DNA from: Adenophora triphylla var. japonica
Taxonomy: Eukaryota; Streptophyta; Magnoliopsida; Asterales; Campanulaceae
Assembly (NCBI GenBank): GCA_022495995.1
Contig: JAFEMH010007472.1
Location: forward strand, 24,437-88,436
Reading direction: 5' to 3'
DNA length: 64,000 nucleotides
Positions 22,416 to 34,315 of this stretch are shown piece by piece. The notes beneath the pieces were generated by a model. The model saw only the letters and a list, made by a program, of their open reading frames with translations. It did not search any database and had not been told where the DNA came from. Made by a program: the position numbers and the translations under genes. Position 1 is the first letter of the stretch, and each line of letters opens with the position of its first letter.

Positions 22416-23900
22416 ATAACTAAGCTTTTTCTAAAAAAAAAATGATATTTGGTATATTGGTGGAAACCATTAAACTTCCCGTTATCGCCTCCTAACACGA
22501 GTCGGGGATAAATTGTGGTCTAACAATCCCACGTACCGGTATCATTATTTTCAAAAAAAAAAGAAAAGCTTTTGAGGGTCAAGCTTCCGTCTCAACATTT
22601 GAAAATCCTTTGCTTTGTGTGTGTTGATTTTTGCACAGTTTTCGTGTTTGTTTTTGGCCGCCTCGGAAAAGTCAAAATTTTGACTGTCGGAATAATGTCC
22701 CTAACTGTCGGAATTTTTGTGCTTATGTGCTTATGTGTTCATAAAATTTTCAAAAAAAAATTCAAAAAAAAAATCATGCATCATGCCTTTTTAAGACACA
22801 TAAAAAAATTTCTATTTTTCTTAGAAAAAGAAGATAGACTGCTTGCACACTACGCGCACGTGACCTTACACTGCACACTACGTCCCTAACCCGGGGAAAT
22901 CCTTGTCGCGGTCCGTTTGGTCTTATTACGCCTCTCGGATGAGCACAGGACTACCCAAACATCCCATGGAGCCTCGTGTCGACCATGCACTTATCCGTGA
23001 CACATTTTGTCCGAGACCCGGTTGGTTTTTAGTGCAGTGCATGTCATGCCTGTACGTGTATAGACCTTTCCTTTCAAGCCTTTGTCGGCATACCGACTCG
23101 ATATCTTTCGGGGACCCTAATCGGTCGAAGTTACGCGGTTTTCCGCCGCGGACTTTGACCAAGATATTGGCCAGGCGCCTTGACTTCGGCTCGGCGGCAC
23201 AAATTATACAAGCGACTCCCGGCATTGACCTTTGAGTCATCAAGGATTAATGAATATTCCATGCCTAATTACGGCTTAAATGACGACAAGTCAATATCAA
23301 TTGTGGACGCTTATCGGTCAAATCATGCAGAGCTTTTCGTCGAGCCCTCGGACATGATCTTGACTTTTGACGTCGGCTTTGTCCGTAATTTACATCGAAT
23401 GCTCGTTAAGACTCGATTACACTTGAGACTTTTAGGATCGTTTTCTTTCGGTCGGTGGGACCCGCTTGCCCTATAGGACCCTCGCCGGGGCATCCACCCG
23501 GGAGGTCGAAATACGGGTGGAATACGAGGGGCTTATAGACGTAGTGACGGGACCCACGATCCGGGAATCGAGTAGTTTGCGAAAAAGAAGAGCAATCTTT
23601 TCCAACCGATTAGGTTAATAAAACATGTTTTAAGTAAACATGAACAAATAATCGCATGTTGCATGAGCCAAAAAGCCCCGAAACACCTACCCTCCTTCCA
23701 TTCCCGGACATCGAACCCTCGTGTCTTTCCCCATGACTCCGCACAAAGGTTGGTTTCGGGCACAGGTCACCGATTTAATCAGTTAGGAAGAGTCAAGCGC
23801 ATCATCGGCTTCACCGTCTGTTCCGACTCCGAATTTTAGAATGTCTGCATCAGCTGAGTAACGATGGGGACAACGTCGCTCCGCCTCCGGGACTCCTCGG
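22416..23900 (+). other. Untranslated leader of the gag-only element
   Basis: Between the PBS and gag lie T- and A-run-rich sequence and then more GC-rich sequence. Overlapping open frames on both strands (for example 22903-23235 and its antisense) show no retroviral motif. I see no gene here. Confidence 0.5.
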
Positions 23901-26030
23901 ACAGAGCAACGGTGGAATCGGCTAGCCGAACAGGATGAAAGTGCGCCGGGAAGCACGGTTGAACGGCCTTATGGAGGCTATCAAAAGCCATGGATTGGCC
24001 GCCGGTCTCGGCCGGATGGCACCTTGGCTGTGGAAGAAGAGGAAGACCACAATCCCGCTCTTGGTCAACCCGACTACTCCGGGATGCCACCACCGGCCTC
24101 CCACGGTACTACCACCGAGCCTATGCTCCTCGATCCCTAGGTCGGCCGGCTCCCAAGCTGCGAGACCAGCTGGATCCATGCGGCTGACGGGACGAGCCGG
24201 TTCGCAATGCCTCGGTGGGGACAAAGTCGGTACGGAATGCCTTCCCATGGTTGGGGATACCCGGAATGCCACGGCAAATTGGGATCCCGCCTCGGTTTGG
24301 GACCAATCAATCCAGGACTTCAACGGCCACAATTTGGAATGCCGCCACAATGCGGTTACGGGCCACGGTCGGGAGCCCCTCCTCGGAATGAGTGCTTGGT
24401 TCGGTTGCTCCTCACACGGCTTTCACAAATCCATTCACTCGGACTTCTATGGGTTATCAAGCCTTCATCCGGTTTCATCCAGAATCACCGGGACCACGGT
24501 ATCCTCTCGGTTATGCATCCTCGCCACAACCGGCCATGCAATTCAACAACCGGGGACGGCGGCCGCACTTAAGCCTACTTATGGGCCTCGCTCCAGAAAA
24601 TCCAAGCCATATGGCTACCTCGGATCTGCCTCCATCTTCTCTGCCGATTGGAAGCCAACGGCAAGTCGCTGGGTTCTATCCTTTTGCCCGGCTCCTACCT
24701 ACACTCCCCGGGGTAATTTGGGCCAGGACGGAGTTTTCACCTATGCTCAGGGATATGGTATTCCTTCCACCAATGCACCACAGCTGACTAGTCCTCTTCC
24801 TAGCTCAAATATCGGCTCGGGAATTCCCGCTCCGCCTTTGGATCCCCAATTGGCTTGGTTTATGGAGCAACACAAGGAAATGAAAGCACAGATTCTTGCT
24901 GAATTGACCGCCAAAAAGAACAACGCTCTTCGGCCTACGGATCAGGCTCGATTGTCCCCCTGCCTCTCACAAGTTTGTGATGCCCGCTCTGGAATTGTTT
25001 GACGGGAGTGCATGCCCTAAAACTCACTTGGACACCTATACTTTGGCAATGAAGGCTAAGGGATGCACAAACCGGCGGTTGGCCGATTACTTTAGTCTCT
25101 CTTTGAAGTCGGGGGCTTTGAAATGGTTTTTCCGATTGCGGCTGAAGCTAGGGCTACTTGGGAACAAATTACCGGTACTTTCACGAGATAAGTATAAAGC
25201 CGACTTGGAGTGGGAGACAAACGAGTTGACACACGCAAACAACGATGCGGCGCCACAATGAGAATATTGGGGATTTCTATAAGAGATGGAACTTAAAGCT
25301 CGGTGAAATGGCCATTCCTCCCTCTGACGACGGAGCTTGATTAGACATCTTTCGGTCATGCTTGAAGCCGCATTTGAGAGCTTCCCTCGGCCACTTCCTA
25401 CGGCGACTTGCGTGCAATGGTTAATTCCGGGGCTAAGTTTGAAAAGGCTTACAATCGGCGTAGCTGCTTTGCACACGCCTACGGATATCGGGCTCCTCCC
25501 TCCAAAACTACTCTCACTTTCGCTAAAGCGAAAGGCGATCGGCTACGCGGGACGGGGCTAACAATGCCACTTCCTTTGTTCCCAAGAAGCTGATGCATCC
25601 GAGATCCGGCTCCAAGACTTGAGAAACTTTGGGATGCCTTTGAGTGATATCTTGAGGTTTGGTGAGAGAAGGTTTGCTCAGGCCTTTGGAAAATTATCGG
25701 CCTAGAAACCCCAAGCTCCTTTGGATACCTCCAAGCATTGTGCCTTTCATCGATACCATGGGCACTGACGGATGATTGCGTCCCCCTGAAAAAGGCCATC
25801 GAGGGTTGATTGAGCAAGGGAGGTTAGAGATGCTGAAGGACCTAATACTATCAATAACCCGCTCCCTAACAACATGAGTGTCAACATGATCGAGTTTGGT
25901 GGTTCAAGCCTTGTGGGCACAATGGAGTTTGACTCGTCCCTTTGCAAGGTCAATGAACCGGTCATCGCGACAATGAAGATGGTTGGATTGAGCAAAAAGT
26001 TGCCAAGGAAATCTGATGGAAAGGTGCAAT
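23900..26030 (+). pseudogene. gag of the gag-only element (frameshifted)
   Basis: The N-terminal part is Pro/Gly-rich with low-complexity segments. A clear gag region follows: LDPQLAWFMEQHKEMKAQIL at about 24835-24900, then VMPALELFDGSACPKTHLDT and LSLKSGALKWF at about 24975-25130, the standard plant gypsy gag core. A zinc-knuckle-like CAFHRYHGH is at about 25739-25765, and NNMSVNMIEFGGSS near 25870 marks the gag end. The frame changes several times (about 24980, 25150, 25560 and 25765), so no full protein can be read. No protease active site follows. Gag would form the particle that packages the element's RNA. Confidence 0.78.
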
Positions 26031-29000
26031 AGCTCCCGTCTCCGGCGTCGAAGAATAGATGCATGGTTCAACGGCAAAGAGCGGCTAGGCGGGGGCTACC
26101 TATCTTTAAAATAGTCTTTTGAGTCAACCTTCGTAGGTTCTAGTACTTTTCTTTCACCTAAGTCCTTCTGGACATTTGTCGTTGTAGTCCATTTTGGACA
26201 TAGTGGTTAAGTGTCTAATTTTTAATATAAGTCTTTTTCTTTTCTTGCTAGACTCGAGACATCACTTGCGCACCCACGTTACACTTAATTGAAATGGTTT
26301 TATCCAAAATGATCACTTGTCTTTGCTCAACCACTAATTCTTCGAAAATGATTAATATTTAAACTAATCGGAGTGAGAAAATCAATTGATATCCTTCCCA
26401 AATTGGGGCTTACCAACTCCCATCTTGCATCTCATATGCTCACATCCCTTTCATCATCATCATCTCGTTGCTCGATGAATTTGCATGGATCTTTTCTCAT
26501 ATAAAGCTTAAGCAAGCAATGAAGACTTAATCTCGTTTAGGTCATCCGGTAGGGATTGCGGTTGAAACCTTTCACCCATAGGAAAGCCATTACCTCACCC
26601 TTACTAAACACTACCCTCTCATTTCAAGATCGGCGTGTTTTGAAACCCGGTTTAGCCATCATTTTTGCTCCATGCGAGAGAAAGTCCAGCGAGCCCGAAG
26701 TTAGCTTCGAGAATCGGCGATGCGCAAATTATCTCAAGCCATGAAGGAAGGACAAAGATAATCCTCAACTCCTCGGGAAGCTTTCCAAGTCAAAAAAAAA
26801 AAAACAAAAAAAAAAACAAAAAAAAAACAAAAAAAAAAACAAAAAAAAAGAAACAAAAAAAAAAAAGAAGGATTTTAAAATCCTCACAATCTCGGATATA
26901 ATTCCAAGCTCCTCGGGAAGCCTTCCAAAAAAAAAAAAAAGAAGAAGAACTCAAAAGTCCCCGAGCATCTCAAGAAGCTCTCCAATGATCAAAAGGAGCT
27001 GAATTCTCGCAAGATCGCAAAAAGTTGTCGGTCGCTCGGACTTCCTCTTATCATTACCTTAAACCCAATCCCAAGCCATCCTCTCAATTTTAGAGGATAC
27101 TCCCATCACCATTACCCTTGCCCTTGGCCAAGTCAAAATCGACCTCTCATTCTTGGAGGCAATCAATCTTCCTCGCCGTAGATTTCCCAAACACATCCCC
27201 GCGAGCCAACCTCTCATCTTTAGAGGTTCGGTCGGTAAAAGGCCTAGCCGACCTCTCATCTCAAGAGGTCATAATCTCCCAAATCACCCGATAGCCGATC
27301 GAAGCCGGAAACCCGACTACGGTCCCTACGGGATAGCGGTTTCATTCTAATATCCTCGATGTCGGGATCAAATTAATGCTTCATTGCTTGCTTAAATTGG
27401 AATCTAATCCATTTTGGTTCAAAATTACCAATCAAAGATTGTGCAAATTCAACCCTTCCCTTCATGTGAGCATATTTCATTTCTCCTCACAAACACTTGC
27501 CGTGGATGTCCCAGCTGGGGCTTCGCATCCGTGTCTTTCATGGACACTCTAAGGGGATATGTTATTCAATCCTCCAAATCCTCAAAATCCCCAAAGGTCC
27601 TCGGACCCTCGAATTTCAACATTCATTCTCTTTTCATTCGGGATAGGCCCGAACTACGGCGACTGAGCTCTTCATAATGGAGGGAACGTAGGCAACCGAG
27701 AAATGGTCGGTCGAAATCACAAACAAATCTCAAAAAAAAATCCGGTCTCATCAAGGATCGTCCCTATACACTTTCCGCCCTTCCAAGCTTGATTTTCGAT
27801 ATCGGTTGGTTTTCTCCTTGTGATTAATCAAAATATTTGTTCATATCAGATTTAGGGATTGAATAACCGAACATTAACAAAGGGTTTTAAGCGGCCTTGT
27901 GATCATCATGAATAAGACAAGTTTTCAAGTGTCTCGACAAGTCTTCTCTCTCTCCATCATAGGAAATAGAGGCCAAACAACGTCTTTACGTCTGCGGGGG
28001 CTTCCATACACTTTTCCACACCTTGTGATGCTTATACTCTCTCAAAAGAGTCAAACCAAAAGCGAGAGTGTCATACACAAATTCGGGAGACATTCCCATC
28101 TTTCAAAAGATATGCCCTGCACGTAAACATTTACGAGTCTTGTCCGATGGCGGTTGACTAAGGTTTGAAAAAGATGGGTTCCCCTCTGCACGTAAGACTA
28201 CTCACAGATTTCTTCATCTTTGGGGCTTGCTAAGCGGTTCTCCCGGGTTCTCTGTAGCGACTCTTCAAGTGGGGCTTATATAGTCATCTTTGGGTCCACG
28301 TTGGGTTCTTCACCACGAGATAGACTCGCCAAATCGCTTCTTCAAAATCTGGACTTTGCCTACTCGGGATCAGGGGCTTTGTCAAGATGGTCTTTTGGAC
28401 CCGAATTTTATCAAGTCGCAAGAAAGAATTTCGGCTTCGGAACTTGGTACACGGCGGCTTCCCGTAGCATCGGAATTCAAGATCGGGGTTTCTCCGGCAT
28501 TAGCAATTCCATCAAATCATCCTCAGGACAAGGTTTCGGCCAAGGTCACGGCTCATCCAAATGAAAGAAGCTTCACTCGTATCAACGTTGGCCCTAAAGT
28601 GCATCGGCATCGGCTTGAATGACCAAGAATGAGAGGGAAAGTTTCAATCAAGACCGGGATCGAATCCAATCTCATCAAGATTGAGGTCCATGTGATATTC
28701 TTGACAAAACCTCACCGACAACCATTTGTTTAAATCGCGATCGAGGTTCTCATCCCCACTTGATCAAAATGCTGTTCCAAGCAGTCTCCGGACACATACA
28801 TCACCATGCATCCCCACTAAAAATCTCCCGAGGGCTCATGTAGCATGCACTGAAAACTTGAATCAATAGGAAAAATCCTAAGTGATTGAAGATCATAAAT
28901 CATAATTTTTGCCCAGCTTAGGCTAAGTGCATCTTCGAAAGCAAGTAAATGCATCATCTCGCAAACTTATGCGGTGATACTCTCACAATCATTTTTGGCT

Positions 29001-29100
29001 CTATGCATGCATCTGTCATCATAAATGCCATATATGCATCTTCCTCTTCACTAACGAATGCGGGAATTCAAACGTGAAATCAAATCCCCCTTTTCGGCAA
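26030..29100 (+). other. Non-coding interior where pol would be expected
   Basis: I looked for RT (YxDD), RNase H and integrase motifs in all frames and found none. The stretch contains (A5-10)C runs at about 26790-26865 and several CCTCT/AGAGG hairpins at 27070-27270. Short open frames here, such as the lysine-rich one at 26665-26901, follow from composition. Confidence 0.6.
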
Positions 29101-29267
29101 GGATGATCTTCACCTGACGACCTCAATGTCCACAAATGGATGAAGACGCCCTCCGGCATCTACGAGTTTGGCAAAGACAAGCTCAGGCGTACGCAACTTG
29201 CTAAAGACGACCTCCAATGTCCACAAATGGATGAAAACGGCCCCAATGAAGACCACCTCCGGTGTCT

Positions 29268-29780
29268 ACAATTCGGTCGAGAGACGCCGAGTTCTCGAAT
29301 ACAAGTCGGTCGGGGACGCCAAGTTCTCAAATGCAAATAGGTCGGGGACGCCAAGTTCTCAAATGCAAATCAAATGCCGGTCGGAGACGCCAAGTTCTCA
29401 AATACAATTCGGTCGGAGACGCCAAGTTCTCAAATGCGGTTCGGTCGGGGACGCCAAGTTCTCAAAATACAATTCGGTCGAGAGACGCCAAGTTCTCAAA
29501 TACAATTCGGTCGGAGACGCCAAGTTCTCAAATGCAAATAGGTCGGGGACGCCAAGTTCTCAAAATACAAATCGGTCGGAGACGCGAATACTGAATAGGT
29601 CGGGGACGCGAGTTCTCGAAATACAAATCGGTCGGAGACGCGAGTTCTCAATACAAATCAGTCAGGGACGCCAAACTCTCCCATGCAAATCGGTCGGAGA
29701 CGCCAAGTTCTCAATTACAAATCGGTCAGGGACGCCAAGTTCTCAAATCTGATGCGGTCGGAGACACCAAGTTCTCAAAA
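29268..29780 (+). repeat. Tandem array A, ~33-bp unit
   Basis: About fifteen copies of ggtcggggacgccaagttct followed by caaatgcaaat. The unit varies mainly at ggtcgg/agtcag and gggacg/gagacg. Because the period is close to a multiple of three, a long frame (29168-29752) stays open, but I do not regard it as a gene. Confidence 0.92.
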
Positions 29781-30044
29781 GCAAGAAGTCCCAATGTGAA
29801 GACAAGCTCGACCACCTCTACAAGGTTGACGATCACCGGCAAGATGCGGACTCAACCAAACTCCTCCTTCGAGGTCAAAATGCCTTCCAAAGACGGCAAA
29901 TCGTCGGCGAAACCGTCCCACGAACGGCAACTTAACAACTCTTCATCAACATCAGTAGTAGCCTCGGTCCTTCAGCTACGGAGTAAGCACAACACAGGTA
30001 TGAAAGCATATCTTAATCAACTACTTTTCTAAAAGAACATTATC

Positions 30045-30770
30045 ATCAAGTCATAGGGCGACTTCCCAAAAATAGTCAAACCGTAGGGCGACTTCCCCAA
30101 AATAGTCAAGTCATAGGGCGACTTCCCCAAAATAGTCAAGTCATAGGGCGACTTCCCAAAATAGTCAAACCATACGGGCGACTTCCCAAAAATAGTCAAA
30201 CCATAGGGCGACTTCCCAAAATAGTCAAACCGTAGGGTGACTTCCCAAAAATAGTCAAACCATAGGGCGACTTCCCAAAATAGTCAAACCGTAGGGCGAC
30301 TTCCCCAAAATAGTCAAACCGTAGGGCGACTTCCCAAAATAGTCAAAACATAGGGCGACTTCCCAAAAATAGTCAAACCCGTAGGGAGACTCCCAAAAAT
30401 AGTCAAACCACGGGCGACTTCCCAAAAAATAGTCGGATCATAGGGCGACTTCCCCAAAGCAGTCAAAACCTTAGGGTGACTTCCCAAATAGTCAAACCGT
30501 AGGGTGACTTCCCAAAATAGTCAAACCAGGGCGACTTCCCAAAAATAGTCAGATCATAGGGTGACTTCCCAAAAATAGTCAAACCATAGGGCGACTTCCC
30601 AAAAATAGTCAAACCATAGGGCGACTTCCCAAAAACAGTCAAACCGTGGGCGACTTCCCAAAAATAGTCAAACCGCGGCGACTTCCCAAAAATAGTCAAT
30701 CCCTCGGGTGACTCCCAAATGATCAATCTCTAGGACGACTTCCCTAAAATAGTCAATCCTCGGGTGACCC
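30045..30770 (+). repeat. Tandem array B, ~30-bp unit
   Basis: About 24 copies of agggcgacttcccaaaaata followed by gtcaaaccat. Between-unit variation is concentrated in the few bases before gggcgac (ccgta, ccata, ccatac, ccac, ccgtg, ccg). Confidence 0.92.
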
Positions 30771-30892
30771 CCGGATCTGATCAATCCTTGGTCCATCCAC
30801 TTGGCCACATTGATCACCTTTCTTCCCGATGGTTCTCGTAAGCCCGAGTCTTCCCCAGCAAGAACACCTTCAAATAGCCTCCATCAGGTAAA

Positions 30893-31735
30893 AAACCTCA
30901 ACTTAGGTTCATACTCCTGAACTAAGTTCCCATTTAGGTTCATACTCCTGAACCAAATCTCAACTTAGGTTCATACTCCTGAACTAAGTCTCCATTTAGG
31001 TTCATACTCCTGAACCAGAACCTCAACTTAGGATCATACTCTGAACTAAGTTCCCATTTAGGTTCATACTCTGAACCAAACCTCAACTTAGGTTCATACT
31101 CTGAACTAAGTTCCCATTTAGGTTCATACTCCTGAACCAAATCTCAACTTAGGTTCATACTCTGAACTAAGTCTCCATTTAGGTTCATACTCTGAACCAG
31201 AACCTCAACTTAGGTTCATACTCTGAACTAAGTTCCCATTTAGGTTCATACTCTGAACAAAATCTCAACTTAGGTTCATACTCCTGAACTAAGTCTCCAT
31301 TTAGGTTCATACTCTGAACCAAACCTCAACTTAGGTTCATACTCTGAACTAAGTTCCCATTTAGGTTCATACTCTGAACCAAATCTCAACTTAGGTTCAT
31401 ACTCCTGAACTAAGTCTCCATTTAGGTTCATACTCTGAACCGAACCTCAACTTAGGTTCATACTCCTGAACTAAATTCCCATTTAGGTTCATACTCTGAA
31501 CAAAACCTCAACTTAGGTTCGTACTCTGAACTAAGTCTCCATTTAGGTTCATACTCTGAACCAAATCCCGACTTAGGATCATACTCCTTAACTAAGTCTC
31601 CATTTAGGTTCATACTCAGCAAGACCTCAACTTAGGTTCATACTCTGAACTAAGTCCCCATTTAGGTTCATACTCACAGAAAATCTCAACTTAGGTTCAT
31701 ACTCTGAACTAAGTCCCCATTTGAGTTCATACCCT
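30893..31735 (+). repeat. Tandem array C, ~61-bp higher-order unit
   Basis: Each unit holds two related ~31-bp halves, cttaggttcatactctgaac and atttaggttcatactctgaacc, repeated about 13-14 times. Halves vary mainly at ctctgaac/ctcctgaac and at aaccaga/aaccaaa/aacaaaa/aaccga. Confidence 0.92.
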
Positions 31736-32456
31736 CTCACAAGAAATTCCCGGCGGTTAAACGTAAGGCCGAGTCCCAGAAAGATAACGGAATCCCGTTT
31801 CTTTCATCAAAATCGTCCGCATAAAAACGTAAGACCGATTTCCCAGCAATACGTCGATTTTCCCCATCAAAGCCAACGAAATCTCGAGAAGAACTCGAAC
31901 TACGAAAGGGCTTGATTCCCACAGGGATACGTAGGTAGCCTATCATTAGGTCCGGCCCTCGACCAAAATGGTCACCCTCTCCTTCGGCGGAGACGAAGTC
32001 CACCGAAAGGCCATTTCAAATTAAGGTCCGAGGCGCCTAAAAGGCCATCATCACCAAGGTTCGAGGCACCTAAAACGCCATCATCAAGGTTCGAGGCACC
32101 TAAGACGCTATCACTAGGAAAGCGATAAATCGCAATCATCCCCAGCAGAGACCGAAAATGGTCATCCCTATCCCCGGCGGGCGGATACCCATCAGACCGA
32201 AAATGGTCATCTCTAATCCCCAGAGTTTCTTTCCAAGCAAACGTAGAACTTCGCTCATCGGGTTCGATACCTTAAAACGCCATCATTCCCGGGGTCAAGG
32301 ACCCGAACTACGGCAACTTGATTCCCATTCGGGATACGTAGGTAGCCTATTGAATAGGTTCGGCCACTCGATCACTTGATCATCTTATCAAATATGGAGC
32401 CTTACTCTTATCGACGACCCCGCTTCCTTCGAAAGCGCCGTCGCCGAGGGGCTGCT
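31736..32456 (+). other. 3' untranslated region with polypurine tract
   Basis: Contains three short copies of aaggttcgaggcacctaaaa (about 32020-32110) and two of ccgaaaatggtcat. The purine-rich gccgaggggc just before the 3' LTR (about 32443-32452) is the likely polypurine tract. No coding sequence. Confidence 0.55.
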
Positions 32457-34100
32457 TGTAAGTGCTCCAATTTGAGTTGGTAGTTTTTTCGTTAGAAAGT
32501 TAACGAAAGTTTTAACATTTCTAACATTTCTAACAATCTCTAACCTTCCTAACCAAGCAAGAGTAGGTTAGGGTTTGCCATTTAAAGTTAAACCAAAAAA
32601 GGAATCCAAAAAAGCAAAAGAATTAAGAAAATCCCGAAACAGCAAGTTGAAAAACAATTTCTGCTGATATTTTGAAAAATATTCTTCTTGTTCAAAGCCT
32701 GGAGCAGCATTTAATGCACCAGGCACGTTTTAAAACCCCGTCCGCGCGGATATGTTTGATCCTCACAGAGGGCTATAAATTAAGCCCTCCTCTCTCAGTT
32801 TACATAACACATTTTGACACAGCAACGAAGTTCTGGCGAAATATAGAGAGAAAACAGTGGGAATCCTTTGATTGCCACCATTTTCTCTTGAATATTTCCC
32901 AATCCACTCCAAACATTCTCAAATCACTCTTAAACACACCAAGCTCAAGCTTGAAACACTACTCAAGAGGAAGATTAGGGAGAAAACATGGAGGACTTAA
33001 GTGTTATCCACTTGTTTTCTCTTTGATCAACTCTATCATCAAACCCTAAACACATTCAAGCCTTGAATCCACCCAAACACAAATCCAAACACCAAATCTT
33101 GATACTCCTCAAGTCAAAACACCAAATCTTGATACTCCTCAAGTCAAATTCCAAGCCTAGGAAGATAGGGTGTCACCATTGGTAAAGCCCTCCTTCTCAA
33201 AACCCTAAAATTCTCTTTTAACTTCTTGTTCATCTTGTTCTTCTTACTTGGGTCTTTTTGATGTCTATTTTAACTTAAGTTTTGACCCAAGATGGTCATC
33301 TTGAAGTTCATCTTCATGAATGACCATCTCAAATGGTCCACATTTTAGATCTCTAGTTGATTTTTCTCTTAAATTTCATTTCTACAAAACATCCCCTTTC
33401 CCTTTGCAAAGGACATGTTTCAACCCCATAAATTCCCCAAGGATGACTTGAATATGATAACCACTCAATAAAAAGTAGTGGTATCAAGTCTAGGGATGAA
33501 AATGGGGTGAACATAGATGCAAATCCCCCAAAAATCACATTTTCCCTCAAGAACATCTTGCTGTCCAGTAGCATTGTTCTGAGATCTCAGTCCATTTTCT
33601 TATTTTTTGGACCCAGTAAAACTTGGAATTGGGTGTTTACTACAAAACACTTTTTGTAGCCAACATCCAGATCTTTCCAGACATATTTTTATTTTATTTT
33701 TTGGGTGAGTAAAACTCCTCTTTTCAATTTTTCTTTCAGAGGCTGGTTCATCAGCTTCTGGGAATCCAGATCTCATATCTGAGATTTCCAGAAGGTTTTG
33801 ACCCCTCAAATTACTTCCAAAATGGAAAGTTTCTTTGCAGAAACCCTATTTAGGGTGTTTTAAGCAACTTTCATTCTCGGACTTTCCCCAGATTCTGAGG
33901 TTTTGAAGCCTTTAAGTCCATTTCAAAGTCAAGGGTCAACTGCCTTCTTTCATTCTGGCAGAATTGCTTTTCAAATCCAAAAATCTTTTGAGTGCCAAGA
34001 CTCAACCCAAAAATTCTCCAAAAAATCATGGGATCAGTTTAAAGTCTTAAAAAGAGATCCCAATTTTCACTTTTCCCAGTTTCAAATTATTTTGGTCAAA

Positions 34101-34132
<32 letters not shown>

Positions 34133-34315
34133 ATTTTGAATGTTTGGAAGACTCGTTTTTACGAGGCGTTCCGGGTGCACACTAACGTCCTTCCCGGCGC
34201 GTAACGTGACCTCCGAACTCGAATCTCTTGATTCCGGGCATTTTTCAAAGTTTTGGCCCTTAAAACAAAAATGGCGTGGCGACTCCGTTTGATTTCAAAA
34301 ATCGGGTACATCACA
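32457..34315 (+). repeat. 3' LTR of the gag-only element (1859 bp)
   Basis: Matches 20511-22396 end to end, TGTAAGTGCTCC to GGGTACATCACA, with a shorter (AC)n run (about 34099-34127). The sequence immediately beyond is the RNase H region of the second retrotransposon, entered mid-gene. Confidence 0.92.

Larger units (their letters stand above)
20511..34315 (+). mobile_element. Ty3/gypsy-type LTR retrotransposon, gag-only, 13.8 kb
   Basis: Two long LTRs, roughly 98% alike by eye, enclose a ~10-kb interior. It has a PBS-like site just after the 5' LTR, a broken gag, no visible RT, RNase H or integrase, and three tandem-repeat arrays before the 3' LTR. This resembles gag-only non-autonomous relatives (TR-GAG/LARD) of Tat/Ogre-type elements, which depend on other elements for reverse transcription. 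The 5-bp flanks differ (tgcac on the left, ctagc on the right). The left flank is the Helitron gene and the right is the RNase H region of a second retrotransposon. The two LTRs may therefore not come from a single insertion. Confidence 0.85.

Noticed and set aside
22903..23243. Overlapping ~105-110 residue frames on both strands in the retrotransposon leader
   Set aside because: Neither shows a retroviral or host domain; GC-rich leader sequence gives open frames by chance.
26665..26901. Lysine-rich 78-residue frame
   Set aside because: Produced by (A)nC runs at about 26790-26865.
29168..29752. 194-residue frame made of a repeating peptide
   Set aside because: It stays open only because the ~33-bp repeat has a period near a multiple of three; no start context or homology.
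30045..31735. Regular short repeats resembling a CRISPR array
   Set aside because: Units are contiguous with no unique spacers, lie inside a plant retrotransposon, and no cas-like gene exists nearby.
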